From: Arthrobacter sp. SLBN-83
Lineage (GTDB): Bacteria; Actinomycetota; Actinomycetes; Actinomycetales; Micrococcaceae
Assembly: GCF_006715285.1 (NCBI RefSeq)
Contig: NZ_VFMX01000001.1
Location: 1,426,001-1,490,000 of the forward strand
DNA: 64,000 nt
Reading direction: 5' to 3'
The notes beneath the pieces were generated by a model. It did no database searches. It worked only from the letters and a program-made list of their open reading frames with translations, and was not told the origin of the DNA. The position numbers were made by a program, and so were the translations under genes. Below, piece by piece: positions 16,086-26,366 of this stretch (the stretch's first letter is position 1; each line of letters starts with the position of its first letter).

Positions 16086-16868
16086 GTGGCTGCGAGCCTT
16101 AGCCTCAAGGACGTCAACCTGCACTTCGGCGGGGTCAAAGTGCTGCAGGATGTCAGCTTCGACGTTGAGCCCGGCGTGATCCTGGGCCTGGTGGGTCCCA
16201 ACGGCGCCGGGAAGACGTCCCTGTTCAACTGCATCAGCGGCCACTACAAGCCAAGCTCCGGCTCGATATCCATCGACGGGACCGAGGTGTCCGGCAGTGC
16301 CCCGTCCCGGATGGCACGCCTTGGCCTCGCACGCACCTTCCAGCATCCGGCGCTCCAGCTGAACGCCACGGTCCTGCAGAACGTGCTCCTTGGCGCCCAC
16401 ACCCGGCTGCCCGGGGGCCCGGTATCCTGGGCGCTCCGGCTGCCGCGCACGGTCCGGGCCGAGCGGGCAGTCCGCGCCGAAGCACTGGAGCTCCTTGGCC
16501 GGGGAGGGCTGGGCTGGGCGGCGGAGCTGCCGGCCGACGAACTCTCGCACGGCCTGCACAAAGGCATCGAGCTGTGGCGGGCGCTTCTTTCCCGGCCCGC
16601 ACTGCTCCTGCTCGACGAGCCTGCGGCCGGACTGTCGCCCGGCGAAGTGGAACAGCTCATTGCAACGGTCAAACGCCTCCGCTCGGAGCAGGACATCACC
16701 ATCATCATCGTGGAACACCACATGGGACTCATCTCCGCGCTCACAGACCAGGTGGTGGTGCTGGACCACGGGCGCAAACTGATGTCCGGCACCGCCGCCG
16801 AGGCGCAGTCAGACCCCCGGGTGATTGAGGCTTACATCGGGAAGGACGCCGCCGGTGACGCTGCTTGA
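16086..16868 (+). CDS. livG: ABC transporter ATPase, LivG type
   Basis: The 260-residue ATPase belongs to a branched-chain amino acid/amide-type (HAAT) importer. Walker A is GPNGAGKTS (about residues 39-47), the signature is LSHGLHKG in place of LSGGQ, and Walker B is LLLLDEPAAGLSP. The signature substitution of Gly-Gly by His-Gly is notable but the rest is intact. The start is GTG 16086. It is first in a five-gene operon in the unusual order G-F-H-M-K. Next to O-demethylase and aldehyde dehydrogenase genes, the cargo may be an aromatic acid rather than an amino acid. Confidence 0.9.
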   Translation: MAASLSLKDVNLHFGGVKVLQDVSFDVEPGVILGLVGPNGAGKTSLFNCISGHYKPSSGSISIDGTEVSGSAPSRMARLGLARTFQHPALQLNATVLQNVLLGAHTRLPGGPVSWALRLPRTVRAERAVRAEALELLGRGGLGWAAELPADELSHGLHKGIELWRALLSRPALLLLDEPAAGLSPGEVEQLIATVKRLRSEQDITIIIVEHHMGLISALTDQVVVLDHGRKLMSGTAAEAQSDPRVIEAYIGKDAAGDAA

Positions 16869-17565
16869 ACTCAAGGACGTCACCGCGTCCTACGGGCCGG
16901 TGCAGGTGCTGGACGGGGTCTCGCTCAGCGTTCCGGAAGGCGGCTCGGTAGGGATCCTCGGCGCTAACGGTGCCGGCAAGACCACAACCCTGCGGGCCAT
17001 CAGCGGCACGGTCAGGACCGGAGGGACCATCAGGTTCGACGGCCGGGACATCCGGGGCCTCCGGTCGGACCAGGTGGCGGCCCTGGGCATAGCCCATGTA
17101 CCGGAAGGCCGCGGCACCCTGGGGCAGCTGAGCGTCCGGGAAAACCTGCTGGTGGGGGCCTATCTCCGCAGGGACCGGAAAGCCATCGAAACGGATATCG
17201 ACTACTGCCTCGATCTGTTTCCGCAACTGCAGGACCGGGTGGGCTCCCGGGCAGCGGCCCTGTCCGGCGGTGAGCAGCAGATGCTGGCCGTGGGCAGGGC
17301 CTTCATGGCCAAGCCCAAGCTGCTGCTGCTGGACGAAGCCTCGCTGGGGCTGGCACCGGGCACTGCCAAGACGGTGTACCAGGCCATCCGCCGGCTGCGG
17401 CTCGAGTCCGGCATAGCCATGCTGGTGGTGGAGCAGAACGCAAACCTCGCGTTCTCCCTGGTGGACACCGCGACCGTCCTGGAAACAGGCCGCAGCGTCC
17501 TTACCGGCACGTCGGCCCAGCTCAAGGGCATGGACGAAATCCGCCGCGCCTACCTGGGGGGTTGA
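16855..17565 (+). CDS. livF: ABC transporter ATPase, LivF type
   Basis: The 236-residue ATPase has Walker A GANGAGKTT, signature LSGGEQQMLAVGRAFM and Walker B LLLLDEASLGLAP. It pairs with the LivG subunit. The start is GTG 16855, overlapping the livG stop by 14 bases, so translation is coupled. The phrase VPEGRGTLGQLSVRENLLVGAY is typical of LivF. Confidence 0.93.
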   Translation: MTLLELKDVTASYGPVQVLDGVSLSVPEGGSVGILGANGAGKTTTLRAISGTVRTGGTIRFDGRDIRGLRSDQVAALGIAHVPEGRGTLGQLSVRENLLVGAYLRRDRKAIETDIDYCLDLFPQLQDRVGSRAAALSGGEQQMLAVGRAFMAKPKLLLLDEASLGLAPGTAKTVYQAIRRLRLESGIAMLVVEQNANLAFSLVDTATVLETGRSVLTGTSAQLKGMDEIRRAYLGG

Positions 17566-17571
17566 ACCGGC

Positions 17572-18453
17572 ATGGGAACCTTTATCCAACTCGTGGTCGA
17601 CGGCCTCGCCACCGGTTCCATCTACGCGGCCCTGGCCCTGGCAATCGTGCTGGTCAACCAAGCCACGGGCTTGATCAACTTCGCCCAGGGTGGCATGGCC
17701 GTGCTCTCCGCCTACATTGCCTACGTTTTCGTCCAACTCGGCCTGCCCCTCATCCTCGCCATCCTCTTCGCCGTGGTGCTTTCTTTCGCCTTCGGCGCGC
17801 TGGTGGAGCGGTTCCTGGTCCGCCGGTTCGAACGCGGCGACCCGGACACCGCAGTGGTGGTCACGATCGGACTGCTCACGCTTGTCACCGGCATCTGCGC
17901 GGTGCTGTGGGGCTACAACAATCTCTCCTTTCCATCGCTCTTCCCGCTGACCAGCGTGGAGATCCTGGGGGCGGTGGTCAGCGTCAGGTCGCTTGCCACG
18001 GCAGTGACCATCGTGGTCATCATGGTGCTCCTGCAGCTGCTCTTCCTCCGCACCAAGCTGGGACTGGCCCTCCGCGCCGTCGCCGACAACCCGTCGTCGG
18101 CCGCTTTCTCCGGCCTGCCGGTGGGCCGGCTGCTCATGGTGGGCTGGGGGCTTGCGGCGACGCTGGGCGCCATCGCCGGAGTCCTGGTGGCACCGCAGCT
18201 GACGCTGACCCCGGGCATGCTGGACACTGCCCTGGTCTACGCGCTCGCCGCCGTCATCCTGGGCGGCCTGAACAGCCCCATCGGCTGTGTGGTGGCCGCC
18301 TCGGCGATCGGTGTCCTGGAGAACCTGGTGGCCGTCTACATTCCCCTGATCGGGCACGACCTTAAGATTGCGGTGCCCTTTGTCCTCATCTTCGTCATCC
18401 TCATCATCCGGCCGCAGGGCCTGTTCGGCAGGAAGGTCGTGGTGAGGGTCTGA
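17572..18453 (+). CDS. livH: ABC transporter permease, LivH type
   Basis: The 293-residue permease has about eight membrane helices and the LivH opening GTFIQLVVDGLATGSIYAALALAIVLVNQATGLINFAQGGMAVLSAY. The ABC-coupling region is around GLALRAVADNPSSAAFSGLPVGRLL. It forms the membrane channel together with LivM. The start is ATG 17572, six bases after livF, and the stop overlaps the livM start by one base. Confidence 0.93.
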   Translation: MGTFIQLVVDGLATGSIYAALALAIVLVNQATGLINFAQGGMAVLSAYIAYVFVQLGLPLILAILFAVVLSFAFGALVERFLVRRFERGDPDTAVVVTIGLLTLVTGICAVLWGYNNLSFPSLFPLTSVEILGAVVSVRSLATAVTIVVIMVLLQLLFLRTKLGLALRAVADNPSSAAFSGLPVGRLLMVGWGLAATLGAIAGVLVAPQLTLTPGMLDTALVYALAAVILGGLNSPIGCVVAASAIGVLENLVAVYIPLIGHDLKIAVPFVLIFVILIIRPQGLFGRKVVVRV

Positions 18454-19541
18454 TGGATACTGCTTCTGCCACCGCACGCCGACGGCGGGTCCGCCTTGCC
18501 CTCGCAGCCCTTGTGGCGGTTCTGCTGGTCGTTGCGCCACTGATCCTGCCGGCGTTCGCCAACCAGACACTGGTCCGCATCGGGGTCTATGCAGTGGCGG
18601 TGCTGGGGCTGAACATCGTCATGGGATACACCGGCCAGGTCAACCTAGGGCAGATCTTCTTCGTAGGCCTTGGCGCCTACGTCACCGCGTACGGCGTCAA
18701 CCATGGCTGGAACATCCTGCTGGTGTTCGTTGCGGCCTGCGCCATCGCCGGCGTGGTGGGGCTGCTGGTGGCGCTCGCCGCCGCACGCCTCGGCGGCCTG
18801 GCCATAGCGATGGTCACCATCGCCCTGCCCATCGTCGGCGTGCCCCTGGCCAAACGCCTTTCCGAGTTTACAGGCGGCTCCCAGGGCATCTCCGCGCGGT
18901 TCACCGATGCCCCAGACTGGTCCGGACTGGCCAACGACCAGTGGCAGTTCTACATCGTGCTGGTAGTGACGGCGGGAGCATTCCTGCTGGCCCGGAGCCT
19001 GGTCCGCGGCAAGTACGGGCGGGCTTTCGCAGCGGTCCGGGAAAATGAGGCTGTTGCCGCCTCGATGGGCATTTCGCCCTACCGAACCAAGGTCCTGGCC
19101 TTCACCATCGCTTCCATTTTCGGCGGTGCAAGCGGCTTCCTGTACCTGGCAGCAGTGCAGTACACCTCTCCGGAAACCCTCAGTTTCGGGCACTCCATCA
19201 GCCTCCTGGCCGCCATGGTGATCGGCGGGGCCGGAAGCATCGCCGGTTCGCTCCTGGGCGGCGCCTATTACGTCTTCGTTCCGCAACTGACCAACGCCAT
19301 CGATCCCAACCTCACCACCGTCAGCCAGGGTGCCATCCTCCTCGCGGTGCTCTTCCTGCTGCCCGGCGGCCTGGTCAGCCTGCCCCGGGCGGTGCGCAGA
19401 CTCACCCGCCGTGCCGCCCCGCGCCGTTCCACCGCCCAGACTGCACCCGGGACTTCCCCGCAGACCGCTCCCGCCCATCGTCCGGTACCGGACGCTGCGC
19501 CGGAGGGACACGAACAAACAGAGAGGCAAGATGGACCATGA
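18453..19541 (+). CDS. livM: ABC transporter permease, LivM type
   Basis: The 362-residue permease carries LGLNIVMGYTGQVNLGQIFFVGLGAYVTAYG and the coupling motif GRAFAAVRENEAVAASMGISPYRTKVLAF, both LivM hallmarks. It has about nine to ten helices. The last 50 residues form a hydrophilic Arg/Pro/Thr-rich extension not needed for the fold. The ATG start overlaps livH; the stop overlaps the binding-protein start. Confidence 0.93.
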   Translation: MDTASATARRRRVRLALAALVAVLLVVAPLILPAFANQTLVRIGVYAVAVLGLNIVMGYTGQVNLGQIFFVGLGAYVTAYGVNHGWNILLVFVAACAIAGVVGLLVALAAARLGGLAIAMVTIALPIVGVPLAKRLSEFTGGSQGISARFTDAPDWSGLANDQWQFYIVLVVTAGAFLLARSLVRGKYGRAFAAVRENEAVAASMGISPYRTKVLAFTIASIFGGASGFLYLAAVQYTSPETLSFGHSISLLAAMVIGGAGSIAGSLLGGAYYVFVPQLTNAIDPNLTTVSQGAILLAVLFLLPGGLVSLPRAVRRLTRRAAPRRSTAQTAPGTSPQTAPAHRPVPDAAPEGHEQTERQDGP

Positions 19542-20794
19542 AGATGAGAAAGAAGCCACGCGCGGTACTCGGCGTCGTTGCCGTGGCGGCCGCCGTCGCG
19601 CTCTCCCTGTCCGGTTGCAGGGGTGACAGCGGCGGGCAGGGCGGAGGCTCCGCGTCCTCGCCGGGGATCACTGACTCGGCGATCACGCTTGGGATCACCA
19701 CTCCGCTTAGCGGTGCAACCGCCGGGCCGGGCAAGTGTACGGTTGCCGGCGTCTCGGCCTACTTCGGTGCCGTGAACGCCGCCGGTGGCGTGAAGTTCGG
19801 CGACGGAAAGACGCGCACCGTGAACATCAAGTCCTACGACGACGCCTACGATCCCCAAAAGTCCTTGGCCAACTTCCAGCAGATGGTGTCCGACAACGTG
19901 TTTGCGGCCACCGCCGGGCTGGGAACGCCCACCAACCGCGCGTTCCGCGACGCCGCCATCAGCCAGAAGGTCCCGCAGGTGCTGGTGATGACCGGCGACC
20001 CGCTGTTCAGCGACCGGAAGCAAAGCCCCTGGCAGCTGGGCTTCGTGCCCATTTACCAGAATGAGGGCGCGGCGTTCGGAAAGCTCCTGGCGAAGTCGGG
20101 TGCGCAGCACAAAGTGGCGATCCTGTCCCAGAACGACGACTACGGCAAGGGCTACGTCGCCGGCTTCAAGGACGCGATCAAAGGCGCGTCCAACATCTCG
20201 GTGGTGGGCGAGCAGACGTACGAGGCCACTGACACGTCCGTGGATGCGCAGCTCACCCAGCTCGCTTCCTCCGGGGCGGACGTTTTCTTCAACGCCATGT
20301 CCATCACGCCGCTCACCATCGCGGCCCTGCAGAAGGCGCAGCAGATCGGCTGGAAGCCCAGCTGGTTCCTGCCTTCCAACACCTCCAGCCCAACGGCCAT
20401 CCTGGAACCCGGCGGCGGCTCCGCCTACCCCGGCATCTACTCCGTGTCATTTGCTAAAGCGCCGCAGAGCCCGGAATTCGCCAAGGACCCCGACGTCGTG
20501 AAATTCCTTGATGAACTGAAGAAGTACGGGAACTACCCGGACATGCCGGCGTTCCCGCACTGCATGTGGAGCTACATGGTGGGGGCCACGCTTGAGCAGG
20601 CGTTCAAGAACATGAAGGAGCCCACGCGGGACAGCTTCATGACGGCGCTGCGGGACATCAAGGACCTGAAAGCACCGCTGATGCTGGAGGGGACGTCGGT
20701 GAACACCACCGTCGATGGCCAGCCGGCGGTCTCGTCCGTGGTGGTGCAGAAGTACAACGGCAAGGGCTATGCAACTGCCCAGAACTTTGGGTGA
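19538..20794 (+). CDS. ABC transporter substrate-binding lipoprotein
   Basis: The 418-residue protein starts with a lipoprotein signal peptide (MKMRKKPRAVLGVV...LSLSGC, Cys near residue 27) and a Gly/Ser linker. A LivK-type periplasmic-binding fold follows (ITLGITTPLSGATAGPGKCTVAGVSAYFGAVNAAGG, HKVAILSQNDDYGKGYVAGFKDAIKG). It would be anchored outside the membrane to deliver ligand to LivHM. The ligand cannot be read; its neighbours favour an aromatic acid. It is the last gene of the operon, and its stop abuts the convergent padR stop with no room between. Confidence 0.88.
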   Translation: MKMRKKPRAVLGVVAVAAAVALSLSGCRGDSGGQGGGSASSPGITDSAITLGITTPLSGATAGPGKCTVAGVSAYFGAVNAAGGVKFGDGKTRTVNIKSYDDAYDPQKSLANFQQMVSDNVFAATAGLGTPTNRAFRDAAISQKVPQVLVMTGDPLFSDRKQSPWQLGFVPIYQNEGAAFGKLLAKSGAQHKVAILSQNDDYGKGYVAGFKDAIKGASNISVVGEQTYEATDTSVDAQLTQLASSGADVFFNAMSITPLTIAALQKAQQIGWKPSWFLPSNTSSPTAILEPGGGSAYPGIYSVSFAKAPQSPEFAKDPDVVKFLDELKKYGNYPDMPAFPHCMWSYMVGATLEQAFKNMKEPTRDSFMTALRDIKDLKAPLMLEGTSVNTTVDGQPAVSSVVVQKYNGKGYATAQNFG

Positions 20795-21415
20795 TCAGGC
20801 CGGGGACGCGCTGGGCACCGGTTCGGCGCGTCCGGGGGATTCCAGGCTGTCGACAAGCTCGAGTCCCCGCCGGGCCCACGCGATCTCCGCGCGGGCCCGG
20901 TCCACCAGGCCTTCGTAGGTGAACCGCTTGAAGGCGATGGTCCGCTCGCGGTCCGCCGGGTCGGTCACGGCCAGGCGGCGCACCAGCATCGGGTTGTCCA
21001 CTTGGGCGATGCGCTGGAGTTCACCCTCCCACTGGGCGAGCTCGGCCTCCCACTGTTCCTGATGCCGGCGGAAAAATGCGCGGGCCGTCTCCGGCGACGC
21101 CGCCTCAAGGTAGGCGGCGCGGAGGTGCGCGGGGTCGCGGACCCGCGCGTACTCCAGCGGGGTCTGCATCCAGTCGAGGAAGGCCTGCTGCCCGGCGTCC
21201 GTCACGTGGTAGACCCGGCGGGTGGCGCGCTGGCCCCGTGGCTGCTCCTCACCCTCGATGAGGTGCTCTGCCTCCATTTTGCGCAGCTCAGGGTAGATCT
21301 GGGAGTCGGGGGCATGCCAGACGTGCCCCACGGACATGGAGAACTGTTTTTGCAGCTCATAGCCGGACAGCGGGCCCACGCGCAGCAGCGCCAGCAGCGC
21401 GTACCGAAGGCTCAT
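20795..21415 (-). CDS. PadR family transcriptional regulator
   Basis: The 206-residue protein has an N-terminal winged helix (MSLRYALLALLRVGPLSGYELQKQFSMSVGHVWHAPDSQIYPELRKMEAEHLI) and a C-terminal helical Vir-type domain (residues about 100-190). The founding PadR and the vanillate regulator VanR of Corynebacterium respond to phenolic acids. ATG 21415 has GGAGGAG before it. It lies between the liv operon and the ligM-purU-metF operon, and may bind the inverted repeat at 24760-24787. Confidence 0.88.
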   Translation of the reverse strand: MSLRYALLALLRVGPLSGYELQKQFSMSVGHVWHAPDSQIYPELRKMEAEHLIEGEEQPRGQRATRRVYHVTDAGQQAFLDWMQTPLEYARVRDPAHLRAAYLEAASPETARAFFRRHQEQWEAELAQWEGELQRIAQVDNPMLVRRLAVTDPADRERTIAFKRFTYEGLVDRARAEIAWARRGLELVDSLESPGRAEPVPSASPA

Positions 21416-21441
21416 GCGGTACTCCTCCAAGGGCTCAAGGA

Positions 21442-21471
21442 AAGTGCGGGGGCGGCTGCGCCCCCGCACTT
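21442..21471 (-). terminator. Terminator hairpin after ligM
   Basis: A 13-bp perfect stem (21442-21454 with 21459-21471, arms AAGTGCGGGGGCG/CGCCCCCGCACTT) lies 14 bases past the ligM stop on the minus strand and before padR. It separates the metF-purU-ligM unit from padR. Confidence 0.7.
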
Positions 21472-21484
21472 CAGGGTCCCCAGC

Positions 21485-23808
<2,324 letters not shown>

Positions 23809-23821
23809 CGGTTGCCGTCCC

Positions 23822-24718
23822 CTAGCGCTCTTCGGCCGTGAAGTGCCGGACCCAGTTGGCCGTCGCCAGCAGGCCGCCGAACGTGTAGAAGTGCAGGCCG
23901 AGCTGCGGGGGCAGGTGTTGGTCCTGCCCGGGCGCACGCTGCGCAAGCACCGCAGCCAGATCGTTGACGAACCGGTCAGGTCCCGCGTCTCCCATGAGGT
24001 TGGTCAGTGAGAAGCCGTATTTCTTGACGATCATCGCGTTGGCTCCAACTCCGAACCGGCGTGCAAAGCCGAGGAGCCGCTTGACCCCTGCCGGTCCGGG
24101 CGTTCCGACCCGGATGGGTGCGTTGATGCCCCTGGCCCGTACTTCCTCGATCCACCCGGCCACTGGACCGGTGTCGAAGGCGAACTGCGTAATGATGAAA
24201 GCGTCCAGGTTCTCCCCGGCGATGGCTGCGGTCTTGTCTTCCAACGCCTGCCAAAGAGTTTCCTTGGGGATATCGGGGTGGCCTTCCGGATACCCGCCGA
24301 TTCCCACTTCGCGGACCCCGAACTGCTGCAGGAGCCCGGTGTTGACCAGCGCAAGCGAGTCGCCGTACGGGCCCTCCGGTTCTGCCGGGTCGCCGCCGAT
24401 CAGGAAAAGGTGTTCGGCAGCGCCCACCTCCGCCAGGCGCTGGAGGAACTTTTCGAGATCGCCCTTCGATGCCAGCCGGCGCGCCGAGATGTGCGGCACC
24501 GGGACGAAGCCCAAGTCCCGCGCGGCCTTGGCCGCCGCCACCCGCATCTCCAGGTCCTCGTTGCCGAGGAAGGTGACGTTGATGCGGGTGCGGGGTGGAA
24601 TGTGGTCTTTTGCCTCGATGAGGGCGGGAATGTCCTTGCCGGTCATTTCCAGCGAGAAATCCTTGATGAGTTCCAGTGATGCTACCCGGTTGGGTACGGG
24701 CATGGTTCGAGTCGCCAT
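23822..24718 (-). CDS. metF: Methylenetetrahydrofolate reductase
   Basis: The 298-residue TIM-barrel flavoprotein interconverts 5-methyl-THF and 5,10-methylene-THF. Visible blocks: MTGKDIPALIEAKDHIPPRTRINVTFLGNED, VPVPHISARRLASKGDLEKFL, HLFLIGGDPAEPEGPYGDSL, IGGYPEGHPDI and ENLDAFIITQFAFD. The LigM-coupled MetF of Sphingobium works in the oxidative direction. The start is ATG 24718. It is the first gene of the operon, directly behind the 28-bp inverted repeat. The genome probably also has a biosynthetic metF elsewhere, but that cannot be seen here. Confidence 0.92.
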   Translation of the reverse strand: MATRTMPVPNRVASLELIKDFSLEMTGKDIPALIEAKDHIPPRTRINVTFLGNEDLEMRVAAAKAARDLGFVPVPHISARRLASKGDLEKFLQRLAEVGAAEHLFLIGGDPAEPEGPYGDSLALVNTGLLQQFGVREVGIGGYPEGHPDIPKETLWQALEDKTAAIAGENLDAFIITQFAFDTGPVAGWIEEVRARGINAPIRVGTPGPAGVKRLLGFARRFGVGANAMIVKKYGFSLTNLMGDAGPDRFVNDLAAVLAQRAPGQDQHLPPQLGLHFYTFGGLLATANWVRHFTAEER

Positions 24719-24759
24719 CAGGTCATCCTTTCGGCGGGTGCAGCGTTGCACCCGCCTCC

Positions 24760-24787
24760 GACATTACCTATGTCCATAGGTAATGTC
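24760..24787. promoter_or_regulatory. 28-bp inverted repeat upstream of metF
   Basis: The 13-bp perfect arms GACATTACCTATG and CATAGGTAATGTC flank a 2-base centre, 42 bases before the metF start. The outer ACAT...ATGT words resemble PadR-type operators and the TAGGTA core recalls the Corynebacterium VanR site. It sits between metF and the aldehyde dehydrogenase stop, so metF-purU-ligM is the natural target. Confidence 0.75.
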
Positions 24788-24829
24788 GATAGTTATCTGA
24801 GGAAACCTTGGCCTTCCTTGCTGCCGCCC

Positions 24830-26320
24830 CTAGCCTTCTGCCGCTTCAGGTTCAAGGTGGGCAATGGCGCGGGTGTCCTGGAAGGCCCGGACCCCCTCAA
24901 TGCCCTGTTCCCGGCCCATGCCGGACTGCTTCATGCCGCCAAACGGGGCCCTTAGGTCCAGCCGCGTGGCGCCGTGGTCATTGACCCACACGTACCCGCA
25001 CACCAGTTGTCCGCCCACTCTGTCAGCGGCGGCGGGATCCGCGGTCCACACCGAGCCGCACAGTCCGGCCCAGGTTCCGTTGGCCGCCTGCACTGCCTCT
25101 TCTTCGGTGTCGAAGGGAATCAGGGGTATGACGGGCCCGAACTGTTCCTGGGTGACCACGCGCAGTGAGGGGTCGGGATCAATGACCAGTGCGGGGCGCA
25201 GGAAGTTCCCGCCCTGCAGGTCCGGGTCCGTGGGAAGGGTCCCGAATTCCCTCACGTCCGCGCCTGATTCCTTGGCTTCCTCGATGAGTTCGGCCACGAA
25301 TGCCTTCTGTACGGGCGAGTGCAGCGGCCCCAGGGTGGTCCCTTCGTCGAGACCGTAGCCGATGACCGCCTTTTCAAGCCGCTGCGCCAGCCCGGCCACC
25401 ACCTCGTCCAAGCGCGAACGATGGACATAAACCCGTTTCGCATTCATGCAGATCTGGCCGGTGGTGTCGAAAATGGCCGCGTAGAGCCGGTCCAGGTGCG
25501 TGTCGTCAAGCACGGCATCCGCGAGAATGACGGCGGCATCATTTCCACCGAGTTCCAGCGTCACGCGGGTGAGTGACTTTGAGGCCATCTCCATAATGCG
25601 CTTGCCGCCGCCCACGCTTCCCGTGAAGCACACCTTTGCGATATCCGGGCTGGTGATGAGCGCAGCCATGTCCGCATCCTTGCCGGTGACCACGTTCAAG
25701 ACCCCTGGCGGCAGCTTCGCAGCAATCCTCTGGACTACCCGGGTCGTTGCCAGGGGTGCCGTGGGTGGCGGCTTAACAATTGCGGTGTTACCTGCCAGCA
25801 GCGCGTGCGGCAGCGAGGCCGCGAGGATGGCAATAGGCCAGTTGAACGGCACGATGACCGTCACCACGCCCAGGGGCTGGAAGGTGACCGAAGTGGAAAC
25901 GGGGATGCCGGGCGCGGGCGGGAGAACCTTGGCGGTGTCGACGTCGGAAGCCAGTTCCAGGGCCAGGTTCCACCTGATCTCGAACACCAGGGAGTCCACC
26001 CAGGCTTCCATGCGGATCTTGCCGTTTTCCTGCGAGAGGATGGCGGCATCCTCATCACGGAAGTCCGCGATGCCCTCCAGCGCCTGCCGCATCCGGTCCG
26101 CGCGCTCCTGCGCGCCCAGCGCGGCCCACCCTGGATAGGCGGCTTTTGCCGCCGCGATGGCGTCCTCAACGTCGGCAGGGCTGGCAGCGGCGGCGTGGCC
26201 CACGATGACTCCGGGCTTGCCCGGATCGGCAATTTCCATGGTGGCGGCGGCCTGGCGCTCACTGCCTCCAATGAAGAGGCCGGTGGTCACCGGAGCGGAA
26301 GTATCCACTGTGTTGGTCAT
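24830..26320 (-). CDS. Aldehyde dehydrogenase (vanillin/benzaldehyde dehydrogenase-like)
   Basis: The 496-residue NAD(P)-dependent aldehyde dehydrogenase has the catalytic Glu in TLELGGNDA and Cys in TTGQICMNAKRVYV. PFNWPIAILAASLPHALLAGNTAIVKPPPTAPL is the cofactor-binding stretch. The C-terminal LRAPFGGMKQSGMGREQG is normal. It would oxidise an aldehyde such as vanillin to the acid consumed by LigM; this is inferred from neighbours. ATG 26320 is preceded by AGAGGTG. It lies 46 bases after the dioxygenase gene and is probably co-transcribed with it. Confidence 0.87.
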   Translation of the reverse strand: MTNTVDTSAPVTTGLFIGGSERQAAATMEIADPGKPGVIVGHAAAASPADVEDAIAAAKAAYPGWAALGAQERADRMRQALEGIADFRDEDAAILSQENGKIRMEAWVDSLVFEIRWNLALELASDVDTAKVLPPAPGIPVSTSVTFQPLGVVTVIVPFNWPIAILAASLPHALLAGNTAIVKPPPTAPLATTRVVQRIAAKLPPGVLNVVTGKDADMAALITSPDIAKVCFTGSVGGGKRIMEMASKSLTRVTLELGGNDAAVILADAVLDDTHLDRLYAAIFDTTGQICMNAKRVYVHRSRLDEVVAGLAQRLEKAVIGYGLDEGTTLGPLHSPVQKAFVAELIEEAKESGADVREFGTLPTDPDLQGGNFLRPALVIDPDPSLRVVTQEQFGPVIPLIPFDTEEEAVQAANGTWAGLCGSVWTADPAAADRVGGQLVCGYVWVNDHGATRLDLRAPFGGMKQSGMGREQGIEGVRAFQDTRAIAHLEPEAAEG

Positions 26321-26366
26321 GATTTTGCACCTCTCTGTGCGGTACTGCGTGGATCCCTTAATTTTG

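Noticed and set aside
16741..18570. A 609-codon minus-strand frame opposite livF and livH
   Set aside because: It is antisense to intact ABC genes and of Gln/Asp/Arg-rich shadow composition.
16086..20794. Firm assignment of the ABC importer as a branched-chain amino acid transporter
   Set aside because: The family covers many ligands, and the gene neighbourhood points to aromatic acids; only the subunit type is reported.
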